Counted from the stretch's first letter, positions 27,181 to 36,837 are shown. The stretch is 40,341 nt of DNA from an uncultured Prevotellaceae bacterium (GCA_902776935.1 CACYRS010000037.1:1-40341); one strand, 5' to 3'. Notes: generated from the letters alone by a model not told the origin. A program made the numbers and translations.

Positions 27181-27194
27181 GTGCAAATTTGCAC
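27181..27194. promoter_or_regulatory. Perfect 14-bp palindrome upstream of mtaB
   Basis: GTGCAAATTTGCAC reads identically on both strands. It lies 47 bp upstream of the mtaB -7 box, in the region shared with the divergent small lipoprotein gene. It could be an operator. Confidence 0.4.
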
Positions 27195-27241
27195 AAACGC
27201 GAATAAATGCAAAAAATTGGCGTTTTTTGGAAAAAAAGCAG

Positions 27242-27249
27242 TACCTTTG
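27242..27249 (+). promoter_or_regulatory. -7 promoter box of mtaB
   Basis: TACCTTTG, 29 nt before ATG 27279. Confidence 0.62.
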
Positions 27250-27278
27250 TGCTCGCTAACATTACAGCTCGTATAGTT

Positions 27279-28616
27279 ATGATAGATTCATCGGCCTTTC
27301 AAGGCAAAAAAGCAACTTATTTCACCCTCGGATGCAAGTTGAACTTCTCTGAGACTTCTACCTTTGGCAAGATGCTCCAGAATCTTGGAGTGACGACTGC
27401 TCAGAAGGGGGAAAAGGCGGACATCTGCCTTATCAATACCTGTTCGGTCACCGAGGTAGCTGATCAGAAGTGCCGTCAGGCTATCCGTAGACTCGTGAGA
27501 GAGAATCCCGGGTCGTTTGTTGTCGTGACGGGATGCTATGCACAGCTTGAGGCTGATGAGGTGGCAAAGATAGATGGTGTGAGTCTGGTGCTGGGATCTA
27601 ATGAGAAGGCAAACCTGATTCAGTTTCTCTCTGATGCCTGGACGAATGACGGTAGGGAGAATACTTTGGCATTCAGACAGAAGACGAAAGATATCAAGAG
27701 CTTTGCTCCGAGTTGTTCGAGAGGTAACCGTACCCGTTATTTCCTGAAGGTGCAGGATGGCTGCGACTATTTCTGTACTTACTGCACTATCCCTTACGCT
27801 CGCGGATTCAGCCGTAACCCTACCATCGCATCGCTGGTGGCTCAGGCCGAGGAGGCTGCTGCTGAGGGTGGAAAGGAGATTGTGCTCACTGGTGTGAACA
27901 TCGGTGACTTCGGAAAGACTACGGGCGAGAAGTTCATAGACCTTATCAAGGCTCTTGACGGGGTGGAGGGTATAAGCAGATATCGCATCAGCAGTCTCGA
28001 ACCCGACTTGCTCTCCGACGAGCTTATCGAATACTGTGCCCATAGCCGTGCCTTCATGCCTCATTTCCATATCCCTCTACAGAGCGGAAGTGATACGGTG
28101 CTCAAACTGATGCACCGCCATTATGATGCTCAGCTGTTTGCTGATAAGATATATAAGATAAAAGAGGTGATGCCCGATGCGTTTATCGGAGTGGATGTGA
28201 TGGTGGGCTGTCGTGGTGAGACTCCGGAGTGCTTTGAGGAGACATGCGCGTTTCTCGATCGTCTGGATATTACCCAGCTTCATGTGTTCCCTTATTCAGA
28301 GCGTCCCGGCACTTCGGCACTTAGCATTCCTTATGTGGTGGAGGAGAGAGAGAAGAAATCGCGTTCGAAACATCTGCTCGACTTGTCGGACAGGAAGACG
28401 GAGGCTTTCTATCGCAGGTATATCGGCAGCGAGGCTGAGGTGCTCTTTGAGAAAGCTCCACGGGGAAAGGCGATGCATGGATTCACACGTAACTATATCC
28501 GTGTGGAACTGCCTGCACTGAATGCAGACCCTTCACTGGATAACAAGATTGTTGGGGTAAGGCTCGGTGAACTCACTCATGACAAGCAGGCACTGAAGGC
28601 TATTATATATAAATAA
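27279..28616 (+). CDS. mtaB: tRNA t6A37 methylthiotransferase MtaB
   Basis: A radical SAM methylthiotransferase that converts t6A to ms2t6A at tRNA position 37 next to the anticodon. The N-terminal MTTase domain holds cluster cysteines Cys19 (TLGCKLN), Cys55 (NTCSV) and Cys86 (TGCYAQ). The radical SAM motif is Cys162-x3-Cys166-x2-Cys169 in DGCDYFCTYCTIPYARG. A C-terminal TRAM-like region ends the 445-residue protein. The start ATG 27279 gives MIDSSAFQGKKATYFTLGCK; an upstream in-frame ATG (27207) would run through the promoter. Its stop overlaps the GT2 start as TAATG. Confidence 0.95.
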   Translation: MIDSSAFQGKKATYFTLGCKLNFSETSTFGKMLQNLGVTTAQKGEKADICLINTCSVTEVADQKCRQAIRRLVRENPGSFVVVTGCYAQLEADEVAKIDGVSLVLGSNEKANLIQFLSDAWTNDGRENTLAFRQKTKDIKSFAPSCSRGNRTRYFLKVQDGCDYFCTYCTIPYARGFSRNPTIASLVAQAEEAAAEGGKEIVLTGVNIGDFGKTTGEKFIDLIKALDGVEGISRYRISSLEPDLLSDELIEYCAHSRAFMPHFHIPLQSGSDTVLKLMHRHYDAQLFADKIYKIKEVMPDAFIGVDVMVGCRGETPECFEETCAFLDRLDITQLHVFPYSERPGTSALSIPYVVEEREKKSRSKHLLDLSDRKTEAFYRRYIGSEAEVLFEKAPRGKAMHGFTRNYIRVELPALNADPSLDNKIVGVRLGELTHDKQALKAIIYK

Positions 28617-29647
28617 TGTTCGCGCGTATGGAAAAGCTGGCTATCGTGATATTAAACTGGAACGGTGAGAAGATGCTAATACAGTATCTCCCTTCTGTAT
28701 TGCAGTATTCCCGTGATGAAGCAACGGTATATGTGGCTGATAATGCATCTACGGATAACTCCCTGGAACTGCTTCGTACGCATTTCCCTGAGGTGAAGCT
28801 CGTCATACTTGAAAAAAACTGGGGGTTTGCTGAAGGATACAACAAAGCCCTCAAGCAGATAGAGGCAGATTATTATCTTCTGCTTAACTCGGATATAGAG
28901 GTTACCCACCACTGGCTTACTCCGATGATTGAATACCTCGATAGCCATGATGATGTTGCAGCCTGCCAGCCAAAACTGCTGAGTATCTTCGACAAGGACA
29001 TGTTTGAATATGCAGGGGCGAGTGGGGGATATCTCGACAGATTCGGATACCCTTTCTGTAGGGGACGTATCTTCGAGACTGTGGAAAAGGATAATGGTCA
29101 GTATGACTATGCTACAGATATTCTCTGGGCCACTGGTGCTGCACTGATGATACGTGCCAAGGACTATTGGGATGCAGGAGGACTCGACGGAAGGTTCTTT
29201 GCGCATAATGAAGAGATAGACCTCTGCTGGCGTCTGAGAATAATGGGAAGGAGAATCGTCTGTCTGCCTGAGTCTTATGTCTATCATGTGGGTGGCGGTA
29301 CTCTACCTAAGGGTAATCCGATGAAGACATTCCTTAACTTCAGGAACAACCTGACCATGCTTTACAAATGTCTTCCTGACGAGGAACTGAAGTATGTCAT
29401 GCGCTGGCGCTGGTGGCTCGACTATCTGGCAGCGTGGGAGATGCTTATTCTGAAACGTAACCTCGGTGACTTCAAGGCCGTTTACCGTGCCCGTAGGGCC
29501 TTCAAGAGATGGAAAAAGGATTTTGCCGATGACCGAGTGAAGATTCAGAAGAACCGTGCCATAAAACAAATACCAGAGCAGAAGATGATATCCTTGCTCT
29601 GGCAGTATTATGCGAAAGGCCGTAAGACCTTCTCTGCATTAATTTAG
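28616..29647 (+). CDS. Family 2 glycosyltransferase
   Basis: 343 residues, GT-A fold. The nucleotide-binding start is LAIVILNWNGEKML, then ADNASTDNS. The LLNSDIEVTH segment provides the metal-binding DxD-like region. ATGAALMIRAKDYWDAGG and HNEEIDLCWRL complete the pattern of rhamnosyltransferase-like GT2 enzymes acting in cell-surface glycan synthesis. No transmembrane helix is obvious. ATG 28616 overlaps the mtaB stop; MEKLAIVILNWNG from 28628 is an equally good start. Its 3' end overlaps the convergent DUF4861 gene by 4 bp. Donor and acceptor sugars cannot be told. Confidence 0.9.
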   Translation: MFARMEKLAIVILNWNGEKMLIQYLPSVLQYSRDEATVYVADNASTDNSLELLRTHFPEVKLVILEKNWGFAEGYNKALKQIEADYYLLLNSDIEVTHHWLTPMIEYLDSHDDVAACQPKLLSIFDKDMFEYAGASGGYLDRFGYPFCRGRIFETVEKDNGQYDYATDILWATGAALMIRAKDYWDAGGLDGRFFAHNEEIDLCWRLRIMGRRIVCLPESYVYHVGGGTLPKGNPMKTFLNFRNNLTMLYKCLPDEELKYVMRWRWWLDYLAAWEMLILKRNLGDFKAVYRARRAFKRWKKDFADDRVKIQKNRAIKQIPEQKMISLLWQYYAKGRKTFSALI

Positions 29648-30864
29648 TCTTTGATTCTTAATATTACTGGCTTTTCCGCAATGTCCTTCTTCCATTTGCG
29701 TAAGAAGTCAAACCACTCTTCGGATGAGTGATATCCAAATGTCTCGTTGGCTGAGCAATAGATGACCTTATATTGCAGACGCTTATTGTCGGTGCCTACC
29801 ACAAAGGCGTAGTTGTCTTTGTTTGCAGGCTCCTCGCTCTTAACGTATTTCGTTGGGATGCAGATGCCCAGACCTACTGTCTCACGCTTGAAGTTGATGG
29901 TGTCGCCTGAGGGCCAGTCGGTTCCCCAACAGGCTCGGAGACCTTTCTTGTCGGAAAACTCTACGGAGTTCTTGACGTTGATGACTCCTGTAGAGAACAG
30001 GTAGTCTGCGACAGGCTTGTTGAAGATGACATCCACGTCGGTATCGCGATGACCTGCATACTGGGTATAGCGGAGGGTCATGTTCACTGCAGGTTTGTCG
30101 GCTGCTGCCTTCCAGCCTCTGTCGAATACCTCAACGATAGTTCTCAACGGACCGTAGGAGATGATTCGCTGTGTACGGCTTCTTACCGGGTCGATCATCG
30201 TTGGTTCCTTACCGTTCCATCCTCTGAAGGCACCCAGTCCGAAGGTGTTGCCCACCCATAGCACATCATCGCCATATCCCTGTGCCTTCTGTTCTTTTGA
30301 GGTATAGAACTGTGTGGCTTCCAGTTCCAGGCCTTTCTTGAATTTTCCGTAGAGATCGAGGGTCTGACGCTTGTCGAAATAGATGCGGATGCCATTGAGT
30401 TCACTCTCGAAATCCACTCCGTGATGGTGCTGGATGTTGTATGAGTAGGCGCAGTCGCCTCGGGCTGTGATCGACTCGAGGAAGTTGTTGTGTTTGTTCT
30501 TCTCCTTTACCTTGTCATTGCGAACCAGCATCTCTGCAAACACCCTGGCGGTGTACTTACGTGGCTCACCGTCGTTGAACAGTCTTACGGTGTATTCCTT
30601 TTTCTCCTTGCCTTTGAGGTCGGAAAGAAAACAGAGCTCGTCGAACGTCTCGTCCTGGTCGAGGTCGTCCAACTGACATGGTATCTCCTTGCCATCGCAG
30701 ATCACTTCTGCCGACCTGATGTCACCATAACTGGCGAGACTGATGACGACAGGTTCGTCGCTCCTATCTGCTTTAGATGGGTTGATAACCGTGATGTTAA
30801 TTGTCTGTTGCGCATATAGTGCAGGTGCGAGCGCAAACATAACAAGTGATAGTAGTTTCTTCAT
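29644..30864 (-). CDS. DUF4861 family secreted protein
   Basis: 406 residues with a signal peptide (core LLSLVMFALAPALYA). The opening mature segment INITVINPSKADRSDEPVVISL, the middle HHHGVDFESELNGIRIYFDKRQTLDLYGK and the end SANETFGYHSSEEWFDFLRKW fit the DUF4861 family, beta-rich proteins often found near polysaccharide-degrading genes. Conserved His and Asp residues in the HHHGVDFE region could be catalytic, but the activity is not known to me. No PUL genes surround it. It has its own -7 box (30891-30898). Confidence 0.8.
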   Translation of the reverse strand: MKKLLSLVMFALAPALYAQQTINITVINPSKADRSDEPVVISLASYGDIRSAEVICDGKEIPCQLDDLDQDETFDELCFLSDLKGKEKKEYTVRLFNDGEPRKYTARVFAEMLVRNDKVKEKNKHNNFLESITARGDCAYSYNIQHHHGVDFESELNGIRIYFDKRQTLDLYGKFKKGLELEATQFYTSKEQKAQGYGDDVLWVGNTFGLGAFRGWNGKEPTMIDPVRSRTQRIISYGPLRTIVEVFDRGWKAAADKPAVNMTLRYTQYAGHRDTDVDVIFNKPVADYLFSTGVINVKNSVEFSDKKGLRACWGTDWPSGDTINFKRETVGLGICIPTKYVKSEEPANKDNYAFVVGTDNKRLQYKVIYCSANETFGYHSSEEWFDFLRKWKKDIAEKPVILRIKD

Positions 30865-30890
30865 TTTGATATCCTTTTGTTTGTTTGGTA

Positions 30891-30898
30891 CAAAGTTA
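30891..30898 (-). promoter_or_regulatory. -7 promoter box of the DUF4861 gene
   Basis: The minus strand reads TAACTTTG, 26 nt before the ATG. A modest AAAGGA precedes the start codon. Confidence 0.62.
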
Positions 30899-30989
30899 CA
30901 TAAAAAGCTTAAATATCAGCACGGATTTTTACACAAATAAACAAAAATGTGCAGATTTGCCCCTGATTTTTAAAATAATTAGGTTAAAA

Positions 30990-31021
30990 TTTGGATTTTA
31001 AAAGAATTTTTAGTAAATTTG
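30990..31021 (+). promoter_or_regulatory. Promoter of the GldB-like gene
   Basis: TTTG (30990-30993), a 20-bp spacer and TAAATTTG (31014-31021) lie 41 nt before the GTG start. Confidence 0.68.
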
Positions 31022-31062
31022 CAGAAATTTTAAACTATAGCAATAAATAGACTTCACTATAG

Positions 31063-31854
31063 GTGCGTAAGATATACTTCATACTGGTGGTTATGATGCT
31101 TGGATGCATCGGCTGTGAATGGCAACTGAGTCTCGATGAGACTGAGGTGGCCGTAGAACGCTATGACCGTATCCAGAGCCAGTATCTTACCACATGTGAC
31201 TTCTCCGCCCTTCAGCAGATGAAAACCGATTATCCGATGCAGACGAGAACGCTTATAGAAGACGTGCTTCGTATCGGAAAGGTTAACGATCCGCAGATAA
31301 ATACCAAGTTCCTTCATTTCTATCAGGACTCCACTCTTCAGATGATTATCAGCGAGGCGGAGCAGCAGTATGCAAATATGGAAGATGTTAATGATGAACT
31401 TAATAAGGCCTTCCAGTTTCTTAAGAAGGAAATATCAAACATTGAGATTCCTCAGGTTTATGCACAGATAGGTTCCTTGGCACAGAGCATCATCGTAGGT
31501 AACGGCATGATAGGTATCTGTCTCGATAAATATCTCGGCACGGATTATGAGCTGTATCTCAGACCTGAATATGGATACTCTTCAGATCAGCGAAGGATGA
31601 TGCAGCGACAGTATATCGTTCCTGATTGTGTGGGATTCTATCTCTTCAGCATTTATCCTTTGCCCATAGAACCGATAAGTCAGGCTGAGCGTGATGTTCA
31701 CATGGGACGTATTCAGTGGGTTGTGAATCAGGCAATTGGATACGACTTGTTTGAAAACATGTATGTTCAGAAGGTCGAGCGTTTCATGTCACGCAATAAG
31801 AATATGAATATCGAGCAGTTGCTCAGCACATCAAAGTATTCTGACTTCCTCTGA
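31063..31854 (+). CDS. GldB-like lipoprotein
   Basis: 263 residues. The N-terminus KIYFILVVMMLGCIGC looks like a lipoprotein signal with Cys at about 18. The body contains FLHFYQDSTLQMII, then SIIVGNGMIGICLDKYLGTDYELY, resembling GldB, the lipoprotein first found in gliding motility and type IX secretion, which is distantly related to DUF2268 peptidases. GldB homologues also occur in non-gliding Bacteroidales. The start is GTG at 31063 because an in-frame stop directly precedes it and no earlier ATG exists. Its end overlaps the convergent radical SAM gene by 24 bp. Confidence 0.68.
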   Translation: MRKIYFILVVMMLGCIGCEWQLSLDETEVAVERYDRIQSQYLTTCDFSALQQMKTDYPMQTRTLIEDVLRIGKVNDPQINTKFLHFYQDSTLQMIISEAEQQYANMEDVNDELNKAFQFLKKEISNIEIPQVYAQIGSLAQSIIVGNGMIGICLDKYLGTDYELYLRPEYGYSSDQRRMMQRQYIVPDCVGFYLFSIYPLPIEPISQAERDVHMGRIQWVVNQAIGYDLFENMYVQKVERFMSRNKNMNIEQLLSTSKYSDFL

Positions 31855-32772
31855 TTGTCCTTGATGGATTCCTTCTCTGCGAAGATAGTTGTTGAGCAGA
31901 TTGGTAAACTCGTAGTTCTTCAGTCCCCAGTGTGGGGCAATGATCATCTCCTTAGGCGACTGAGACACAAACCTTTCTAATACCAGGTTTTTCCTTAATC
32001 TCTGTATGTAGTTGGCTATGAGGGATATATACTCTTCTACGGTATATACGTGAAATGGCTTTGCTTCATACATCTCAGCCAACTGTGTTCCCTTGACAAT
32101 CTGCATCTGGTGGATCTTCAGTACATCGATAGGCAAGGCGGAGATTATCGGTGCCTGACGCAGACTCTCTTGCGCGTCTTCGCCTGGAAGACCTAATATG
32201 ATATGTGCTCCGGTAAGGATGCCTCGTTCGTGGGTCTTTGTGATGGCATTGATGGAATCGCCAAAGGTGTGTCCTCGGTTTATAAGTCTCAGCGTCTCGT
32301 CATTGGCTGACTCTACGCCGTATTCCACCATGAGGAATGTGCGGTGGCTTAGTTCTTCAAGATAGTCGAGCAGTTCATCGCTGACACAGTCGGGACGGGT
32401 ACCGATGACTATTCCCACTACATCTTCTACCTTAAGGGCTTCTTCGTATAGCTGGCGTAGCTTCTCAATCGTGCCGTATGTGTTCGTATATGCCTGGAAA
32501 TATGCGAGATATCTCATGTCTGGGTATTTCCGTCCGAAGAACTGTTTACCAGCCTCCAACTGTAGGCTTACGCTGTCTCTGCGCTGACAGTACTCGGGGT
32601 TGAAGGTCCTGTTGTCGCAGTAGATACATCCTCCGGTGGAGATCCGTCCGTCGCGGTTCGGACAGGTGAAGCCCGCATCGATGGAGATTTTCTGCACACG
32701 GAATGGGAACTGACTACGAATCCAGGTGCCGTAGTCATTATAATAAGGCGTATTCACTTTATTTAATTCCAT
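31831..32772 (-). CDS. TIGR01212-family (YhcC-like) radical SAM protein
   Basis: 313 residues. The cluster region is CPNRDGRISTGGCIYC, giving the spaced cysteines typical of TIGR01212. Later motifs are YFQAYTNTYG, IVIGTRPDCV and YGVESANDETLRLINRGH, followed by GLPGE. The biochemical function of the family is not established. The start MELNKVNTPYYNDYGTWI is only 7 nt from the -7 box, so the mRNA should be nearly leaderless. Its promoter is divergent from that of the DPP IV gene, the two boxes being 13 bp apart. Confidence 0.9.
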   Translation of the reverse strand: MELNKVNTPYYNDYGTWIRSQFPFRVQKISIDAGFTCPNRDGRISTGGCIYCDNRTFNPEYCQRRDSVSLQLEAGKQFFGRKYPDMRYLAYFQAYTNTYGTIEKLRQLYEEALKVEDVVGIVIGTRPDCVSDELLDYLEELSHRTFLMVEYGVESANDETLRLINRGHTFGDSINAITKTHERGILTGAHIILGLPGEDAQESLRQAPIISALPIDVLKIHQMQIVKGTQLAEMYEAKPFHVYTVEEYISLIANYIQRLRKNLVLERFVSQSPKEMIIAPHWGLKNYEFTNLLNNYLRREGIHQGQSEEVRIL

Positions 32773-32779
32773 CAGTGTG

Positions 32780-32787
32780 CAAAGTTA
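32780..32787 (-). promoter_or_regulatory. -7 promoter box of the radical SAM gene
   Basis: The minus strand reads TAACTTTG, 7 nt before the ATG. Confidence 0.65.
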
Positions 32788-32800
32788 GGGATTTTTTCGT

Positions 32801-32808
32801 TATCTTTG
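32801..32808 (+). promoter_or_regulatory. -7 promoter box of the DPP IV gene
   Basis: TATCTTTG, 38 nt before ATG 32847. Its -33 region would overlap the divergent -7 box. Confidence 0.65.
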
Positions 32809-32846
32809 CACCATCAATGGCATAAAAATATAAAAATTACAATAAT

Positions 32847-35057
32847 ATGAATACAAAACTATCTTTGATTGCATTAGCCCTGCTGTCGTTTGCTGTAAGC
32901 ATAAAGGCTGGGGATAAACTGAACCTGAGGGATATCACACGTGGTGAGTTCTTGGCAGAGTCGATGACTGAGGTATGTCCGTTGGCTGATGGGGAGACGT
33001 ATGCCCAGATCAGCGACGACGGAAAACGTATCGTTACTTATTCCTTTAAGACGGGCAAACAGGTGGGTGTGCTTTTCGATGCCTCCACTGCTCGTGGGGC
33101 TCAGATTAATCATGTCCAGGGATATATCATCAGTCCCGACGGAAAAAGACTGCTGATACAGACGAAGACAAGGCCTATCTATCGCCGTTCGTTTACTGCT
33201 GAGTACTATATCTTCATGATTCAGAACAACAAACTTGAACCGCTCTCAGAGGGCGGACCTCAGCAGACTCCGGTATTCTCGCCCGATGGTAATCAGATAG
33301 CTTTCGTGCGCGACAATAATATCCACCTCGTGAAACTGCTCTACGATAATGCTGAGAGTCAGGTTACGAAGGACGGAAAATTTAATGAGGTGATCAACGG
33401 TATCCCAGACTGGGTGTATGAGGAGGAGTTCTCTACCAATTGCTCGATGGTGTTCTCTGCCGATTCGAAACAGATAGTATGGATTCGCTATGACGAGTCG
33501 ACTGTGCCTCAGTACTCTATGCAGTTGTTCAAGGGCTTGGCTCCGGAATATGAGTACTATCGCGACTATCCCGGCGACTACACATATAAGTATCCGGTTC
33601 CGGGAAAACAGAACTCAAAGGTAAAGGTGCTCTCATACGATATCAAGAGTCATCAGACTCGTACCATCGACCTGCCTCTCGATGCAGACGGATATATCCC
33701 TCGTATCAAGGCTACCTCTGATCCGGAGAAGATAGCCATCTTTACCCTCAACCGCCATCAGGACGACCTGAAGATATATATGGCCAATCCTCTCTCTACC
33801 GTTGCAAAGCTTATCATCGAGGATAAGATTGATAAGTATGTTAAGGAGGAGACATTCGAGAATGTGCAGATCACCGATAAGCATATCCTCCTGCCAAGTG
33901 AGCGCGACGGATATAATCACTTGTATCTGTATAATCACAATGGCCAGCTGATGCGTCAGATTGTTACTGAGAAATATGTGGTTAAGGATGTATATGGCCT
34001 CGATGATGCTACGGGCGATGCCTATTTCGCTGCTAATCCCAAGGGCGCTACCGACCAGCAGGTGATGGTGGCACGTCAGAACGGAAAGATAGAGACTCTC
34101 TCACAGAAGGCTGGTGTCAATGATGCCATCTTCAGCAAGAATTTCAAATACTTCATAAATATATGGAGCGACATCGATAATCCTTCGCAGTATACTCTCT
34201 GCCAGAACAACGGTAAGGTGCTGCTTACGATGATCGACAACAAGGACCTGAAACAGAAACTCTCGCAGTATGATCTCGGAAAGAAGGAACTCTTTACCTT
34301 CACCACCTCTGAGGGTGTGACTCTTAATGGCTGGATGGTTAAGCCCGCTGATTTCTCGCCTGCAAAGAAATATCCCGTTATCATGTACCAGTATGGTGGT
34401 CCTGGCAATCAGCAGGTTCTCAACAGATGGGCTATCGGAATTAGTGGCAACGGTGCTATTCTCGAACAGTATCTCTGTCAGCAGGGTTATATCTGTGTCT
34501 GTGTGGATAACCGGGGCACTGGCGGACGTGGGGCTGAATTTGAGAAATGTACCTATTTGCGTCTTGGCGAACTGGAGTCACGTGATCAGGTGGAGACTGC
34601 TATATGGCTCGGACAACAAGCTTATGTTGACAAGTCGCGTATCGGTATCTGGGGCTGGAGCTATGGCGGATGGAACACTCTGATGTCGATGTCTGAGGGT
34701 CGTCCTGTCTTCAAGGCTGGTGTGGCTATCGCACCTCCCACCAACTGGCGATACTACGATACCATCTACACTGAGCGATATATGCGTACTCCTCAGGAGA
34801 ATCCTAAGGGCTACGACGAGGTGAACCCAATCTATCGTGCAGCTAACCTCAGCGGAGCACTGCTCATCTGTCATGGCTTGGCTGATGATAATGTGCACTA
34901 TCAGAACTCAGCAGAATATGTTGAGGCACTGGTACAGGCTGATAAGGACTTCCGACAGCTGGTATACACTAACCGTAATCATGGTATTTATGGAGGTAAC
35001 ACCCGGAACCATCTGTTCCGACAGGCAATAAATCATTTTAATTCAGAACTGAAATAA
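32847..35057 (+). CDS. Dipeptidyl peptidase IV (S9B family)
   Basis: 736 residues with a signal peptide (core LIALALLSFAVSIKA), so periplasmic or surface located. It removes N-terminal dipeptides, typically X-Pro. The beta-propeller carries the substrate-anchoring Glu cluster 192-194 in DWVYEEEF, diagnostic for DPP IV. The catalytic triad is Ser605 (GWSYGG), Asp680 (LADDNVHYQ) and His712 (NRNHGIYGG). The length matches bacterial DPP IV. It probably supports peptide use as a carbon/nitrogen source. It is monocistronic, ending at a strong hairpin. Confidence 0.94.
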   Translation: MNTKLSLIALALLSFAVSIKAGDKLNLRDITRGEFLAESMTEVCPLADGETYAQISDDGKRIVTYSFKTGKQVGVLFDASTARGAQINHVQGYIISPDGKRLLIQTKTRPIYRRSFTAEYYIFMIQNNKLEPLSEGGPQQTPVFSPDGNQIAFVRDNNIHLVKLLYDNAESQVTKDGKFNEVINGIPDWVYEEEFSTNCSMVFSADSKQIVWIRYDESTVPQYSMQLFKGLAPEYEYYRDYPGDYTYKYPVPGKQNSKVKVLSYDIKSHQTRTIDLPLDADGYIPRIKATSDPEKIAIFTLNRHQDDLKIYMANPLSTVAKLIIEDKIDKYVKEETFENVQITDKHILLPSERDGYNHLYLYNHNGQLMRQIVTEKYVVKDVYGLDDATGDAYFAANPKGATDQQVMVARQNGKIETLSQKAGVNDAIFSKNFKYFINIWSDIDNPSQYTLCQNNGKVLLTMIDNKDLKQKLSQYDLGKKELFTFTTSEGVTLNGWMVKPADFSPAKKYPVIMYQYGGPGNQQVLNRWAIGISGNGAILEQYLCQQGYICVCVDNRGTGGRGAEFEKCTYLRLGELESRDQVETAIWLGQQAYVDKSRIGIWGWSYGGWNTLMSMSEGRPVFKAGVAIAPPTNWRYYDTIYTERYMRTPQENPKGYDEVNPIYRAANLSGALLICHGLADDNVHYQNSAEYVEALVQADKDFRQLVYTNRNHGIYGGNTRNHLFRQAINHFNSELK

Positions 35058-35060
35058 AAA

Positions 35061-35084
35061 AACTCCCGCCAACTGGCGGGAGTT
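35061..35084. terminator. Bidirectional terminator between DPP IV gene and glyA
   Basis: AACTCCCGCC (35061-35070) and GGCGGGAGTT (35075-35084) form a perfect 10-bp stem with a 4-nt loop, flanked by an A run and a T-rich run. Confidence 0.9.
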
Positions 35085-35091
35085 CTTATTT

Positions 35092-36372
35092 TTAGTAAGC
35101 GAAGAGTGGATATTCCTTCATCTTCTCGTTCACCTTTGCACGAACGCTTGCGATTACCTGCTCGTTCTCAGGATCGTTCAGGACTTCCTCAATCCAGGCT
35201 GCAATCTGAATCATCAGGTCTTCCTTGGCACCACGAGTGGTGATGGCTGGAGTACCCAGACGTATACCTGAGGTCTGGAAGGCAGAACGGCTGTCGAATG
35301 GAACCATGTTCTTGTTTACGGTGATGTCAGCAGCAACGAGTGCGTTCTCTGCCACCTTACCTGTAAGATCAGGATACTTAGAACGCAGGTCTACCAACAT
35401 AGAGTGGTTGTCGGTACCACCGCTAACGATGGTGAATCCACGCTTGATGAGTTCCTCGGCGAGAACACTGGCGTTCTTCTGAACCTGCTTTGCCCACTCC
35501 TTGAACTCTGGCTGCAGAGCCTCACCGAAGGCAACGGCCTTAGCTGCGATGACGTGCTCCAGAGGACCGCCCTGCTGTCCGGGGAATACGGCTGAATTGA
35601 GCAACTGGCTCATCTTCTTGACTACACCCTTTGGAGTAGTGTAACCCCAAGGATTGTCGAAGTCCTTACCCATCAGGATGATACCGCCACGAGGACCACG
35701 TAGGGTCTTGTGGGTTGTAGAAGTCACGATGTGGGCATACTTAACAGGATTCTCAAGCAGACCTGCTGCGATAAGACCTGCTGGGTGAGCCATATCGATC
35801 ATCAGCAGAGCGCCAACCTTATCGGCAATCTCACGCATGCGCTTGTAATCCCACTCACGGCTGTAAGCACTACCACCACCGATAATCAGCTTTGGCTTGT
35901 TCTCAAGGGCCAGACGCTCCATCTCGTCGTAATCCACACGTCCGGTCTCCTTGTTCAGATTGTAGCCTACGGGCTTGTAAAGGATACCGCTGGTGTTCAC
36001 GAGCGAACCATGAGAGAGGTGACCGCCATGATCGAGGTTCATACCCATGAAGGTGTCGCCTGGCTTCAGCACTGCCAACAGCACTGCTGCATTAGCCTGG
36101 GCACCAGAGTGGGGCTGTACGTTGGCATACTCTGCTCCGAAAAGCTTGCATACTCTGTCGATGGCGAGCTGCTCTACCTCGTCAACCACCTGACAACCGC
36201 CATAGTAACGGTGGCCGGGATATCCCTCGGCATACTTGTTGGTCAGGTACGAGCCCATGGCTTCCATCACCTGGTCGCTAACGAAATTCTCACTTGCAAT
36301 CAGCTCAATGCCTTTCAGCTGGCGCTGATGCTCTTTCTCAATCAACTCAAAGATAGTGTTGTCTCTGTTCAT
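35092..36372 (-). CDS. glyA: Serine hydroxymethyltransferase
   Basis: A PLP enzyme converting serine and tetrahydrofolate to glycine and methylene-THF, the main one-carbon source for purine and thymidylate synthesis. It has 426 residues, full length. Motifs are [18 protein letters not shown] near the start, [17 protein letters not shown], and the PLP lysine in [15 protein letters not shown]. It is the third gene after pyrB-pyrI on the same strand, 18 bp downstream of pyrI with no separate -7 box seen, so pyrimidine and one-carbon genes appear co-transcribed. Confidence 0.97.
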   Translation of the reverse strand: MNRDNTIFELIEKEHQRQLKGIELIASENFVSDQVMEAMGSYLTNKYAEGYPGHRYYGGCQVVDEVEQLAIDRVCKLFGAEYANVQPHSGAQANAAVLLAVLKPGDTFMGMNLDHGGHLSHGSLVNTSGILYKPVGYNLNKETGRVDYDEMERLALENKPKLIIGGGSAYSREWDYKRMREIADKVGALLMIDMAHPAGLIAAGLLENPVKYAHIVTSTTHKTLRGPRGGIILMGKDFDNPWGYTTPKGVVKKMSQLLNSAVFPGQQGGPLEHVIAAKAVAFGEALQPEFKEWAKQVQKNASVLAEELIKRGFTIVSGGTDNHSMLVDLRSKYPDLTGKVAENALVAADITVNKNMVPFDSRSAFQTSGIRLGTPAITTRGAKEDLMIQIAAWIEEVLNDPENEQVIASVRAKVNEKMKEYPLFAY

Positions 36373-36390
36373 TGTCTTTGTTTATTGGGT

Positions 36391-36837
36391 TTATAATAGT
36401 TCTACCTTATTTATATCCTGCTCCTTCTCGCAGTAGTGGCAGGTAAGAATGCCGTCGGCCACGTGGAAATGGGTGGCCATCGGCTCATTGTTCGTGATAC
36501 ACTTCGGATTGTTGCACTTCACGAGACCCTTGATCTCATCGGGTGTCAGTACGGTCTTCTTCTCAACAACCTCGTAGTCGCGGATGATACTAAGTATCAC
36601 GTTCGGGGCTACAACGGAGAGACGGGATATCTCATCGTCGGTAAAAAACTTGTCCGACACCTTTATGATACCTTTCTTGCCTACCTTCTGTGATGGGTAG
36701 TTGAATCCGATGGTAACAGGTGTGTCAAGGTCGAAGAGTCCTAACAGACTTGCCACCTGATATGTCTTGGCGGTTGGAATATGGTCTATCACAGTGCCTT
36801 GCTCAATGGCGGCAACCAGACGTTCTTTCTTATTCAT
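36391..36837 (-). CDS. pyrI: Aspartate carbamoyltransferase regulatory subunit
   Basis: 148 residues, normal length. The N-terminal allosteric domain includes [14 protein letters not shown] and the nucleotide-site region. The C-terminal zinc domain has cysteines in [10 protein letters not shown] and LTCHYCEKE that bind zinc and contact PyrB. Its presence means the holoenzyme is the class B type with CTP/ATP control. Its ATG overlaps the pyrB stop by 4 bp, so translation is probably coupled. Confidence 0.97.
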   Translation of the reverse strand: MNKKERLVAAIEQGTVIDHIPTAKTYQVASLLGLFDLDTPVTIGFNYPSQKVGKKGIIKVSDKFFTDDEISRLSVVAPNVILSIIRDYEVVEKKTVLTPDEIKGLVKCNNPKCITNNEPMATHFHVADGILTCHYCEKEQDINKVELL

